A stretch of 64,000 nt of DNA from Edaphochlamys debaryana (GCA_016858145.1 JAEHOE010000010.1:868001-932000), one strand, 5' to 3'; positions 45,142-57,500 are shown, counted from the first letter of the stretch. Numbers and translations: made by a program. The notes: generated by a model from the letters alone, not told the origin.

Positions 45142-47998
45142 CTACTCCAGGCGTGCCACTACCGCCTCCGCCACCGCTACCGGCCCCGCTGGCACTCCCG
45201 CCGCCATTCCGGCCTCCGCCACCGCCGCCCCCGGTGGCACCTGCGCCAGCGGCCGCAGCTCCGCGGTGTCGAAAGCGAAGCGGCGGTGGTGCCGCGTGTC
45301 CGCCCCCAACATTGTCGACTGCGGGGTAGGCCGGCCGGAAGGGCGTGCTGACGCAAGGACACATGCACAAACAGGCAAAGGGAACAAACCCCCTGCGTCC
45401 TCCGCGGCATGTGTGCCACCTGCCACGCCCGCTTACTTCCTCTTACGGGAGCCGTGGCTACAGTCCATCCGTCGGCCCTTAGCCCAGCGTTTGGCCGCAA
45501 ACTTCCTTGCGCCCGGCTCGTCCGCCCCCGGCCCCACCCCGCCCGCCGCCCACCTGCATGATGGACAGGCTGTCTCCATGACTGACCAGGAGCACCACAC
45601 AGCCCTGATGGGAGGCCTCGAGCCTCTGGGGGCCAGCCAGGCAGCCGGGGCAAGAGGGGCGAATGGTGAGAGTGAAGGTCGGGGACAGCGTGAGCAGCAT
45701 ACACACGGGGGCCGGGTGACGGTGCCAGCTGCTGAGCTGGATGAGGGGGAAGAGGTGATGGGGTGTGGAGGTGGACGAGCAAGTGTTGATCGAAGAAGCC
45801 CAACGCGATGCGTCAGAAGGTGCAAAAGCCGGCGTTCTGGCGCACGTCGCGGAGTTCCAGCTGCACAGGAGAAAGCAGGCGCCGCGAGGGGAAGGAAGGG
45901 GTACGCGCGGGTCAAGGCGCGCACAGTCCGGGCCCCCGGGCAAGGGGCAACCCCCGCTAGGGGGTGAGGGACCGACACGGCGGTGCGTTTCTCCAAACTT
46001 CTTGCTCGCTCTAACCTTTGTGAAGAGCCATGTCACGTTCGGCGCGAGGGTAACCTTTCGCTCCAGGAAGCTCAAGTCCAGGATGGGGAAGCCCTGCTCC
46101 GCCAAGCTGTCGTTCACACCCTGGATGGTGAAATTGCTACGCCTCTGTATCGGGAGCACTGGCCACTCTCCTGGCGTGAGCCGCAGGTGGTCGGCGAGGA
46201 TGACTAGTGTGATATGTTCGTCAAGCGCGGCCTTCACCAGCTGGCTCTCATCTCTGATCAGCAGCGTAGAAGTTTGACCATCCTCGCTCAGGGCAGCGCG
46301 TGCCAGCTGTGCCAAGGCACAGAGGACTAAAAGCCGGAGCAGCATGCTCTAGATATCCTGGGCGTGCCCTGCCCTATCGCCGCATCACTTCACCTCTGGT
46401 CTGGACCATCAAGGATCATCCCTATCTTTAGGTGTCCCTCCCAAACAGCTCATGCATCCGCACGCGCACAAACACGAGGCCTGTGCGCTTCTGTCTTCTC
46501 CCTGCACCCGGCCCGATCCCCCGTGCCACTTCCCACCTTAAAGAGCGCCCGCATTCGCCCTGACACCTCCTCCACGCTCTCCCCGTTGCCGCCGGGCCGG
46601 TTGGAGGTGGACTCAGCGTCACGCTCCCAGATGGTGCCGTACGCCCTGCCGTACAGGACACGGATAGGGAGTGATTGGGGCTGTTTGCTGACGTGTGAGC
46701 CGGCAGTCGTACGCCCTGGTCACGAAGGCAGGATTACGGTGCGTTTGTCCAGGCTGGTTGCGAGCTTAGCCCCTGCACTCAGGTAGAGCGACTCCCCGGC
46801 GGGTTGGTCCCGCGGCCCGGCCGAGCCGCTCGCTCCAGAGGCGCGCCGCCCCTTCGTGACTCCCTCCACCCTCACGCCTAACCCGCCCCACCCCACCTGT
46901 GGTAGGACTGCAGCTCCAGGTCGTCCCCGAACCAGCGCTCCCTCAGCTCTGGGGCCACCTAGAGTATAGGGGGTGACAGGGAGAGGGGCGAGGATGTGAC
47001 GAAAGTTGTGGCAGGGAGCCCCCTCGTTTAGGCGAAGCAGCCGTGCACCAGGCAGGCACGTCGACACCATGAGCTGTAGTAGACCCTTGCGGGTTGAAAG
47101 TGATGAACGTTTGCTGAAGCGCAGGCTGAGCAGGCCGGCGGAGGCGGGGCAAAGCCGGGGTCAGGGGCCAGCGTGGCTGATAGCATGCCGAGTGCGAGGG
47201 CAAATACGGCTGGAGGTTGCAGCGCTTGTGCCTTATGGGGCCTGAAGCTTCTGCCCTATATGACGCCCTCTATGAAGCGTGGGCCCTTGCGGCCCGCCGC
47301 ATTGCCATGCGGTCCGGCCCCGCCTCTACAGCCCAGGCGTGTAAAGTTGTGAAGACATGCCTCCTGCATGCGCACCTCTAGTCTCACGCCCTGCAGCCCC
47401 GCAGCCTCCAGCGCCAGCTCCGCAGTCCGCAGTGTCCGCGAGAAGGGGGAGCTCAGAGCCACCACCCGCTTGCCTGCTCGCTGCGGCTCCTGCAGGGCCG
47501 CCGCTAGCACCTGCCTGCTCGCGTATGCAGCATGAGGTGGAAGGCCGGGGTGTGGGTCCATGAGATGGGGGCTAAGTGGAAGGGCCGGGGGCGGCCGCCT
47601 AGCGCCCGCCTAGTGCCCAGCTCCCAGCACTTCAAAGACCCCGAGGGACCTGACAAGGGGAACCCGCCGGCCTCACCCCGCTCTCCGGGCCTGCTCCTCT
47701 CCAGCAGGCGCCAGCGTCCACTTTGCATCCGCTCCATTCTCGAGGCTGGAGACTATGATCTCCGCCTCGTTGGCAAGACTCCTCCCGTGCCGTAGCAGCT
47801 GTGGGTTGGGCGAGGTGGCACGGGGAGGTGGGTTGGGGGCGAGCGCCGGTTGGCACGCCACGCGCCGCAAGGGCTTTGCGAGAGCGCTAAGCTATCGCGT
47901 CGGAAGGCAGTTCCTTGAACGCAAGCGGCGTGAGAGCGAGGTATGCGACCATCAGTTTCCATACTTACAAAATACTCGTTGTGGAGCGTGCCTGCCAT
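45142..47998 (-). CDS. Histidine phosphatase (phosphoglycerate-mutase-like) family protein
   Basis: A branch-1 histidine phosphatase; the natural substrate cannot be told. Seven exons: 47969-47998, 47677-47798, 47376-47514, 46897-46958, 46537-46645, 45554-45625, 45142-45318; 236 residues, phases closing. The start MAGTLHNEYF splices directly to LLRHGRS, giving the family's N-terminal RHG motif with the phospho-accepting His at about residue 14. SSPFSRTLRTAE supplies the second Arg, ELRERWFG lies near the acid-base Glu, and LLVSHGDSLSIMQ carries the second catalytic His. The protein is intact. Intron 5 is 911 bp, much larger than the others, and contains a partial duplicate of the receptor-kinase gene on the same strand. 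The start codon is 187 bp from that of a divergent PsbP-like gene. Confidence 0.93.
45813..46345 (-). pseudogene. Partial copy of receptor-kinase ectodomain nested in a phosphatase intron
   Basis: The segment copies the first exon, first intron and start of the second exon of the receptor kinase at 31686-37748. Exon 1 (46016-46345) codes for 110 residues that match the kinase N-terminus except for one inserted Leu and about three other differences, including the signal peptide. The donor GTTAGAGC and the acceptor at 45861 are kept. Similarity breaks off in exon 2 after NAGF, where three new codons and a TGA follow. If transcribed and spliced it would give a ~125-residue secreted protein. Because the intron is included, the copy arose from DNA, not by retrotransposition. 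It may be a pseudogene or a new truncated gene. Confidence 0.85.
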
Positions 47999-48184
47999 GG
48001 TAGGGATTATCGCGGGTGCAGAGTGCTGGGATTATATAGCGGTAGCGTACTTGAGGCCACTTGGCGATGCAGGCAAGCTGCCTGGGTCGGTGGGTCAGCG
48101 AAATGCGCATGCCGCTGCGCCCTGCGTCACACGAATGCTTCTCTTGCTCACTGTTAGGTCTGACGGTTCATCGCAATAGCAGTA
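47999..48184. promoter_or_regulatory. Shared bidirectional promoter region
   Basis: Only 186 bp separate the start codons of the minus-strand histidine phosphatase and the plus-strand PsbP-like gene. A TATATA element at 48033-48038 is oriented either way and lies about 150 bp before the PsbP-like start codon. The two genes probably share regulatory DNA. Confidence 0.6.
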
Positions 48185-50260
48185 ATGGTGAACACGATCA
48201 AGGCGGGCGTGCAAGCACGCGTGCCCTTCCGGGCTGCGGGGCCAGCGCGACCAGTTCCAGGTGCGCGCAAGCAGCTGGAGACCACGTTTCAAAGCAACTG
48301 TGCTGATCGTCAGGCGCGCGACCGCTCCCCCCACGCAGCGTGCCCCCCGGCCATCCAGAATGCTGCAACCCGCCGCGAGCTACTCCAGCTGGGCATCGCG
48401 CTGCCCCTGCTGGGTGCCGGGTAAGCGACAAGCTGCTGGTGGCACTTGGGCCAGTTGGGGTGGCCGAAGCCCCTCATGGCACACAGCCCGGCCCCCTCCA
48501 CCCCCTCTCACCGCCCGGCACCCCCTTGCTCCGCCACCTCCCGTGCCCAACCCCCCCCACCACCACACGCACACGCCGCCCCTCTCCCTGCAGCCCGGCC
48601 CTAGCAGACTCGGCCGCTCCCGTGGCGAGCGCCCCTGCGCCCATGGCCATCACAGAGGCGCCGTACGGCGTGGACGAGGTGCCCGCCGCCCCGGAAATGG
48701 CGGAGGTTTACCTGGACGTGGATTTCCAGATCGTCCCGCCTCGGGGCTGGGCCTTCGTGGACACACAGCCGCCGTACGACCCCGAACGTGAGAGGGCGCA
48801 TACACCAGGAAGCGAAGCGAGGGGCACAGCGGGGTGGTGAATGATGGTTGTTGCAGCGGGCAGCGGGCTCGCGTGAGGTTCCGGGCAGGCACCGGTGGGC
48901 AGGAGGCGCTCCCGGCACAGGGCTTGTGCATGACCAGATCAATGATCACGGGAGAGGCATGCATTGGGGTGTGCAGCAGCGTTTCACAAGGGGGTTGGGC
49001 CTGCAGCGCAGAGTGGGCCCTGGAGAGGTTGCATACTGCTACTGCCGTACTGGTAGTCAAGACGGGCTTTCCTATGTGGGGTCCGACCCGACTGTCCCCC
49101 CCTGCTTCCGCCCTCGGCGCAGGCCGCGGCCCCGCGCCCGAGCCCAGCCCCATCAGGGCTCGGTTTGACTCCCCCGACGGCTCCGCTGTGGTGTCTGTGC
49201 TGGTGCGCCCCGCCTCGGCCATCAAGCAGATGGTGCTGCAGGTGGGGGGAGCGGGGGGAGGAGCAAGGGCGCCGTACGGCTGGGGGTCAGTGCGCAGCGG
49301 AAAGCGGCTGTGGTTGAGCCATGGCATCCCCACCCGCACGGGTGCTGTGCATGGGGATGGCCGGTTGCCTTCGTACCCTGCGGTTCGCGACCTCGTATGG
49401 CCTGGAGCTTCAGCTCTCCTGCGTATCAAGCCAGGCCCTGTTGCAGTCTTACGTCTGCTCCGCTCTCGACCCATACCAGCAAACACATGCACTTGCCCGT
49501 TGCAGGTGACGGACGTGACGCAGCTGGGCACCCTGGAGGAGGCGGCGAAGCTGCTGCTGCCAAAGGGCTCCCGCGTGGTCAAGGGGAGCGTGCTGCAGGT
49601 GGGGGCAGGCAGGGCAGGGCTCGGAGAGGCTTGGGTCGAGCGGGCAGGGACGGGGTGGGGAAGCTGGCGAGGCCCATGAATTCCGTATTCCTGCGCGTAC
49701 GCGCGATGCTTTTGCGGGATGGCTTGGGCTAGGCCTCAGGAAGGGTACACTCCGGCGAGGCGGCCTTGTGGGAAAGGAGCTCACGGGAGACGGGACTGCG
49801 GCCTGGGGGTGGGAATCGTACTTGGGAACCGTACTTGGTCCGGCGGACCCCGACTCCTCCTCACTCTGTGCCCTCCGCCCTTACCAGGTGAACCGGCCTC
49901 CCAAGGAGACGCCCGCAGGCCCCGTGGAGCTGCCGCCCAAGACGTACTACAGGTGCGGGGGCGGGCCACAGGAAGCGAGCTCGAGCTAGCATCTGGGGCA
50001 TGCGCTCCGCACCGTGGCAGCACCAGCACGGGCACGCCGGAGCCAACAACTGTTATCCCCACCGTACTGTCGTGCTGCCGTACAGGTACGAGTTCACGCT
50101 CAACGGCCTGCACGTGGCCATGAATATCTCCGCGCAGCGCGGGCGCGTGTACGTGGCTGGGTGCTCCGTGGCGGATGGGGCGCTGTGGGCCAAGTACGGC
50201 CCCGCGCTGAGGGCCTCGGCCGAGTCCTTCCGCCTGAGGGCCGAGAAAATGACCCTGTGA
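48185..50260 (+). CDS. PsbP-domain protein, predicted thylakoid lumen
   Basis: Related to the PsbP extrinsic subunit of photosystem II and the PPD proteins; precise role unknown. Exons: 48185-48420, 48594-48787, 49123-49241, 49506-49598, 49888-49952, 50086-50260; 293 residues, phases closing. The N-terminus is an Arg/Ala-rich chloroplast transit region, followed by a twin-arginine lumen signal (RRELLQLGIALPLLGAG) and a likely processing site after ALA. The mature part has the PsbP pattern: FQIVPPRGWAFVD, FDSPDG, VLVRPASAIKQM, TLEEAAKLLLPKG and YEFTLNGLHVAMNISAQRG, ending in a Leu after the usual aromatic stretch. The twin-Arg suggests the Tat route into the lumen. The start ATG is the first in frame and gives a typical targeting length of about 80 residues. 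Confidence 0.93.
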
Positions 50261-53200
50261 GGGAGGACCCTTCGGTGGTAGTGATGGGAAAGGGCAGGGG
50301 AGGGGGAAGAGGAAGGGGAAGGGCTGTGTGGGGCATGCCGGTGTGAGGGTGCCGTTGAACTGACGTGGCAGGGCAGGAAAGGGGATGGCGGGGCAGGGTG
50401 CAACGCTGTGGGGGAGGGGAAGAGGGGTCCGTCCCTTGCAGTGGCAGGAGAGCGCATCAGGACTGAGCAGGAACGTTTGTGGCGCGATGGAGGTGACGGG
50501 TTCAGGCAGTAGAAACGAGCACCGGAAGGCATGGGATGCTGTCTGAGGGGAAGGGCACCGACATGTCGGATACGTGGTGGCGAGGGCTGAGTTGACAGAG
50601 GGGGCGCACAGCACAGTACGGACGAGATCTCCTCACTTGCCTTGGCACACAGCGGTTCTGCAGTGACTCGTCCCTTATCGCTAGAGGTACAAGCGCGCGT
50701 AGAAACCCGTGCGCAGGAGCTCGCGACTCCGCGACTCCTAGGATGTTGCCCCGGGCGCGCGGTGCCGCTGAGCTACCGGAAAATGCTGCTTATTGGAGCC
50801 AGACAGCATTCCTTGCGCCGGTTGACTGGCATGCGTCGTGCCCATACTCTACAGTCCGCCACGCACCTACCCTCAACGCCTCCACGCACCCCGCGTCACC
50901 CCCAGCGCGCGCTTACGCCCCTCACAGTGAGCGCCAGCCGCCACGCACTAGGAGTCTTGCCTGCCACGCACCAGGCACCAAGCGGGTCTCAGATTACCTC
51001 TCTTTGCCAATAACCACAAGCGACGTCACTTTGTGGGACTTGCGACCTGGGCCACGCCTCCCTAGGTACTTCCTTGCCATCCTTGTACCCTCCCCCCCTT
51101 TACCCCGCGTTCGTGGCCTGTCGCTAGTCTTATGTCGCTATAATGTGTCGCTATACTTTCCATGTCGCGTGTTACCGCATTCGGATACCGCATTCGGATG
51201 GACTCGGCAGGATGCTGCATGCCATCCGATCATTTTTAGGATGCGGGTATTACAAGACATCATTTTTAGGAAGCAGACTTACATGGGCCCCGCGCCCTGC
51301 GACGTGGAATCATTTTTAGGATGCGGGTATTACAAGAGGCCCGACCCCCCTGCGAGGGCCGACTTGGGTGGGGCAATCCCTTTGGGTCTGACGGCTTTCT
51401 CATCGTGTTCTCCTCGTGTGCGCGTGGGCTTGACTGCTCAGAAGGCGTTAAAGGTCGGCTTGACTGCTGTCTGGTGGCGCCTGCTGGCGTGGGCGAGATA
51501 TGCGGGGCTGGGGCTCGGGGCTGGGGGTTGGCTGGGGCTTGGGGCTGCTTCTCAATGGTGCTGAAGGTGGGCCCCCACCCCCCTGGGCTGCACTTTGCTG
51601 GCCTTGCTTTTCGCGTAACCTCGTCCCCGTTTCCCATTCCCCACCGCCACCCCCATCAGCCTGTGTACACTCTTTCTCTGATGGGTGCCGAGCTTTGTTA
51701 GGAAGCAGACTTACATGGGCCCCGCGCCCTGCGACGTGGAGGGCTCCGGGAAGCATCCCAGGAGTGTGGCACCGCCCCCGCGGCAGCACCACCTTTACCC
51801 AACGCCCGGGTCCAAGACAGGACCGGGGATGACACGACTGACCCAAACAGCACGCAGGCACAAACCCACAACCCGACTCGGGGTGCATCCCAACTACCGC
51901 AACAGCCCCACAGCCCAGACCCCCCAACCCCCCGACCGCAGCACAACCCCTGGCCCCCCGGAAACCCCCCCAAGCCCGCCCAAACCCCGCCACCCAGGGC
52001 ACACCGCCGCTCGCGCTTTGATAGGAATGACGCGCTGCGCTTCGTCCTCACCTCTTTCTTCACGACTGACAGGCGGATGGAGCCCTGCGCCGTGCCTTCC
52101 GTCGACAACAACCACGCTGGAAGGATGCCCTCGGTCCTCGCGTCATTCAGGCGCTTAGCGGCTTTCTCTGCGCCGCTCACTATACTGGCGGAGGCTTCAG
52201 CTGCTTTCCTCCGCGTCGCGTCACAGTCCGCGTTCCACGCCTGCATCAAGCGAAATCCGCCCGGCCGTCGGCTCATCCTCGACACCTGTGGCTCTCACGA
52301 GTTGGTCGTAGTGTTGGGGTATGGTTCGGGATAGCGTTTTCGGCTGTTAGGCACAAGTCCGCCGTGTCGGGATTCTGCCTCTCAGCACCGACGTACGGAC
52401 GTTCTCTCGCTTCAGACATCAGCTCCTTTCCAACCACTCCGCCCCCTTCTCCAGCCTTCGCCTTGCTCACACCGTTGCTACGCCTCGTACAGGGCGTCAG
52501 CCAGGCACGCCGCTCTCACTGAGCCTACGTTGTGGACGCACGAATCCATTCTGCGCTTCCGTTGCGCTTCGCCGCTCGCGACGAACCCCTCCGCGCGCCC
52601 CTCACGTATCCTCACGCAGCCCGGCACCGCTAATCTGCTGCCGCGCTCACGCCTCGCCCGCCTCCAAGAGTTGCCGCTCCGAGTCTCGCCATTCCCGCGC
52701 TGCCTGCCCGCCGGCATTGTCAAACGCCCCGCACGCCGCACCGGACGCTCCAATCCCCACCCAGCGTCACGTTTCCTCGCGGTTCGCCTCGGCAGACGGC
52801 ACGCGCTCGCCCTGCACTCGCGACACGCAATTCCGCACTGGCCCCGCCAGTTCACCCCGCGGCCCCCGGCGTCAACCGCCGACCAAAACCGCTCACTTTT
52901 TTCGCTTTCCAGAAATCCATCAGGACATCGCCTACATATCCGGCTCTTTCCACCACTTTCCGCCCACGCGGGTATTACAAGAGCCCCATATCTAGGGATG
53001 CTGTCAAAAAAATGTACTCTCAGAAAATTCGGGGGTCTGCGGGCCTCTCGCGCCCTGCCGATGAGTGCGCGCGATAGCTGAATATGCCCTGTATAGCTGA
53101 TCTCATTTTCTCGGGCGGAGGCGCGCCCTGGAGGAAGCGCGCCTGGTCGCCCTCGCGAACTCCGACCGCGCTCCGCCGTGCGGGCCTCTTGCAGCCGGCC

Positions 53201-54501
53201 ACCGACCTCAGCAATTACATGGATGGCTGATCTACACCTTCTTGCGGGGTCGCGACAATCCCGCACCAGCGAGAGCGACTGATGTTCGGCCTCGGTTTAG
53301 GAACGCCTGTTCTCGCGATTAATGGCTCTATCGCGCTACGCTGTTTCAGATATGCTTCGCGGTTACGCGAGCGGCCTAGCTTTGAAAAGTGTGTGTTACA
53401 TGGTGAGAATTTTCGCGGCCCAGCGCTTCCGGGCTGCGCCTGTGGTCGCAGCAAAAACACTGCGAATAAGCGACGCGATCGCGTCAACTCGCAGTGGGTC
53501 GGCAGTAGCGTGTCGGCCCTGCCGAGCACTTGTCGGCGGCACCCCCCGCGGTGCCCCCCCCCCTGCCCCCCCCCCTGTTTGTGGGGTAGGGGTTGCCATG
53601 GCAGCTGTGCTATCCGCAGATAGGGGGCGCAGGGGCTGAGTTGTGTGCCGCAGTGCTGGGGCGTGCCATCGGCAAGGGAGGTGGGGCTTGGTGCCCTAGC
53701 GGGGCTTGGCGAGAGCCTGGGAGTTTTGGACGCGGAGCCCTTCAACTGGCTGCAGGAATCAGAGGCAGTGCGTCGTACACTTGTCCGCCCTCGGAGTCTT
53801 GGATCCTAGCTGGGATACCTTATTGCTTGCAGCAAAATGCAACGAGGGCACGCTGCACGCTGTCTTGTGATCAGAGACACCGTGTGGCGGGGTGAGCTCT
53901 CGGGAACGTCGGGGTGGCAGGGAAAGTGGGGCCCGCTAACTTGGCGAAGGTTGTGATAGCTTGTGAAGTGAGGATGAGCCCAGTCACACTGCCCTGAATG
54001 GTAAAGGGCCGCTCTAGCCGGCTCACAACCTTGCCACATCTGTGGTCATCTCGTTACTCTGTCATCACCCCATCTTGAATCGTCGCAGCATGATTCTGCC
54101 ACCTCCCCACTGCCCAGCCTTGTCCCGCCCAGCCTGTCCATACAGTCTACTATGCCTACCAGTATACCCCCACGGGGCTCAGCTGGCCATCGGTCCCAAG
54201 GCTTTCACCCCCCCCCCCCGCCCCCCTCAATCCACGCCAGGCATACTTGAGCTCACGTTCCAAGCCTCAGCCGGTCTCAGCGCAGCGGCACATTCCCTCG
54301 AACCACGGCACCCAAGCTACGCAACGTAACTCCATTGCGCCCGTCACGCCCAACCACGCATCCTCCGCCAACAATCCATGTGCCGCCACCGCTGCTGCTC
54401 TACCACTTATCACATTCTCTCACCCCAATCTCACACCGCCTTGCTCCTCTAACGCCCTCTGCACCCCATCAGTTCTCCCCCGCACGCACGCCTGGCGTGC
54501 C
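50261..54501. other. Gene-poor, repeat-bearing region
   Basis: No confident gene in 4.2 kb. The first ~400 bp are a G-rich stretch that fits the 3' UTR of the PsbP-like gene. From about 51.1 kb come short dispersed repeats, then AT-richer stretches (for example around 53.0 kb) and orphan minus-strand ORFs (52478-53266, 262 codons; an exon-like stretch at about 52060-52285 ending KKE before a GTGAGG donor). The mix suggests one or more old mobile-element remnants, although no transposase, reverse transcriptase or terminal repeat was recognised. The right end holds the 3' UTR of the RNase P gene. Confidence 0.6.
51231..51739. repeat. Dispersed short direct repeats
   Basis: ATCATTTTTAGGA occurs three times between 51229 and 51323. 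A unit containing GGATGCGGGTATTACAAGA occurs at 51231-51257 and 51311-51337, with a fragment at 52968-52984. A 43-bp unit starting TTAGGAAGCAGACTTACATG occurs at 51266-51308 and again at 51697-51739. TGTCGCTA also recurs at about 51119-51155. Confidence 0.9.
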
Positions 54502-57500
54502 TCACCCCGCCCGCTCCGGCCGCACGCACACCCACCCCCCATCCCCCACCGGCAGCATCCACGCGCCGCTCTCCCTGACCTGCTGCACGCACGCCGTGTA
54601 CGGGGTCGGCAGCTGGAGCTCAAACACGCTCCCTCCCGCGCCGCCGCCCCCGCCGGCCCCTCCCGCGCCCGCGCCCTTGCTCTCGCCCCAGCGGTCGCCG
54701 TCCTCGTCGTACGACGACACAGCACCGTACGGCGTCGCATACGCGTAGTTGGCGATGTGGCGCTCCTTCCACTTGAGGAAGTGCTTGGGCCGCAGCAGGG
54801 AGAAGATGTGGTCCCGGAGCAGGTCGTTGGAGATGAGCAGGCCGGCGCGCTTGGCCTTGACGCAGGCGTAGAGCCAGAACCTGGGGGCGCATGGGATCGG
54901 GTGGGGGCGGGTGAGGGTCGGGTGGGAGCAAGGTTGGGGTTTGGGTTAAGGGAGGTGGAGATGAGGGGGAGCGGGTGATGGTGGGAGATGGTGAAGGACC
55001 GAAGGGTCAAGGTCACCAACAGAAGACCGACCGCACGGGGGGACTGGGGGGTGAAGGCCCTTGGATGAGGGAAGGGGGACCCACCAGTCGTCATTGGCCC
55101 CGGGCGGCGTGTAGTAGAAGCTGCGCGCCTTGCGCAGGCCCTCCAGGAAGCGCTTGACGGTGGGCGTGTTGGCGCCCGCGTCGTTGAGGCGCTTGCAGTG
55201 CAGCATCTGGGAGGCGGAGGGGGCCGCGGGGTATAGGGGAAGCGGAAGGGTAAGGCCAGTCGCGACCACCCACCCGCAGCACGAGACGAAACCCGCCTCT
55301 ACCCTCCCTGCAAAAACGCACATGGGGGTGCCCCGGAGATCTCGGCTCCCTATGAATCTCCTACCTCCCCCCAAAGACCCGCCACCCAGAGCAGGACCCC
55401 CCGGGTGGGACCCCCCACAGACCCACCACCAGGATCTTCTTGGCGGGGAAGCGCGCCGTCAGCAGGCCGTGCATGGCCTGGATCTGCGGCCAGCTGAAGC
55501 CGCCGCCCTCGTGGTTCTGGCCGAAGAAGGCCACGTTGGCGGCGTCCACCAGCACGTCGTACGGCCCGTTGCGGTCGTACCTGCCGTACAGCACGGGCCA
55601 CACGCAGCCACCTGAATACCGGTACTCACACTGCAGCCTCCAAAGCCCAAAGCTTGACGCTAGGGGGGTTACCGCCACCACTCCAGCCCCGACCGCACCG
55701 CGACTGCACCGACGCACCGCCTCGGTCCGCAACGTGTGGGCCCCGCACCCCGAACCGCATCGCTCACCACTCGGCGAATGCGTCGAAGTCCTTGGCCCGG
55801 CCGCCCATGTTGGAGCGAGCCAGGTTGGCGATGGCGGCGGCGAAGCGCTCCCTGGAGCGAGGGGGGGGGCGCGGGGGGGGGGCAAGAGTGCGTCAGACAG
55901 CGCGCGCTAGCCCCGCTCCGGTCCATCCACCACCCCCGGTTCAGCCCAGCTCCCCCCACCCTCATGCAGAGCAACCCAGACTCCTCGCCCAGCAGTCGCC
56001 ATCCCTCCCTCACCGGCCCCCCCCCCGCTCATTCCATTGTCCTGCTTTCCCGTCTGCCCGCCCGCCCCAGCCCCACCCCAGGCCCACCCCAGGCCCACCA
56101 GTCCTCGTCCTCCAGGTCAATCAGCGCCAGCGTGCCGCCCGCCGCCTCGCACCGCCCCCCCTCCTCCACCGCCACGCCCCGCTCCACCCGCCACCGCCAG
56201 CCGCCCTCCGCCACCGGCTCTGCCGCCGGCGCGGCCTCCGCCGCCGGCGCGCCCTCGACGGCTGCCTCTGCCCCCTCGGCCGCGGGTGCCGCCGCCGCTG
56301 CCGCCGCCGCCGCCCGCGCAGCCGCCTCCGCTGCGGCCGCTGCCTCGGGTCGGGTGAGGCAGGTGGCCACTATGTCGGCCGTCTCGGGGGAGAGGGTGGT
56401 GAGGTCCGACTGCATGCGCAGCAGAATGGCTGTGGGGGTGCAGGGCAGGCGAACCGAAAGATGCGAGGTGAGTGGACAGCAGTAGATGGATACGGCCAGC
56501 CACGTGAAGCGCAAGGCGCGGGGAAAGGGCGCCAATCACCCCACCTCAGCCCACGCCCTCTCCCTCCCACTCCCCGACCTCTCCGACGTCTGCAGCAGCC
56601 CCGCACGCCCCTCCCTTCCCCTCTCCCCCTTCCCCCTCTCGCCCCCCGGCCCCACCCTGCAGCTTCTCGTAGCTCGCGCCGCCCTCCGGCGCCGCCGCCA
56701 GCCCCTCCAGCAGCCGCGCGTACTCGTACTCTGTGGAGTCCAGCTTGAGCTCGCGGCTGATGAGGCCGTCGATGCCCTCCAGCGCCTCCACGTTGCCGGC
56801 CAGGCAGTAGCCCACCTGCAGGGGGCGGGGAGCGGGGGAGTGGGGGGGTGGGGGATTGGGGGATTGGGGGAGCGGGGAGGGCATCGGGGAGTGGGGAAGC
56901 AGGCAGCGCGCGGGTGGAGCGGACGGCGGGGCCAGGTGGGATAAGACCCATGTGCCGCCCAGAGCACAAAGCGGCAGCAGTTGGTAGAACGTGGCTAGCT
57001 GCTACTGTCCCAGGCCCGGTTCCGGCCGGAGGCCCTCAATACCGCCGCCCTCAGCCCCTCATCCCCCTCGGCCCCACCTGCGCGGGGTGCAGCAGGCGCA
57101 GCTGCACGTGGTGCCGCTTGGCGATGCTCTCCTTGGCCTGGGGGTGGGGTTCGGGTGGGGTGGGGAGGTGCACGTGGTGAGTGGCGGTGACAAGAGCTCA
57201 CAGGGGAGGACAAGAGGCCCAGGCCCATTCTGAACGCCGCCATCTGTCTGCACACTCGCCCTCGGTCGGCCCATTCCCCTGTCTGCACACTGGACCTCGG
57301 CATGACTCGCCCCCGCGCCATCTGGGCCCATAACAATCCCGCTCTGCCCCCAAGCTTCGCCCCACACCCAGCCGGCCGGTCTACCGACCGGCCTCCAGCC
57401 TCCTGCCTCTCCTGCCCGCAACCCCACCAGCCCACTCACCCACTTCAGGGCCGCGTCCGGGTTGCCCCGCAGGGCCTCCCTCCGCGCCAGCCCCAGGTAC

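Noticed and set aside
45177..45803. 208-codon minus-strand ORF over the end of the phosphatase
   Set aside because: It is out of frame with the VSHGD catalytic exon (45554-45625) and the last exon (45142-45318), both of which fit the family.
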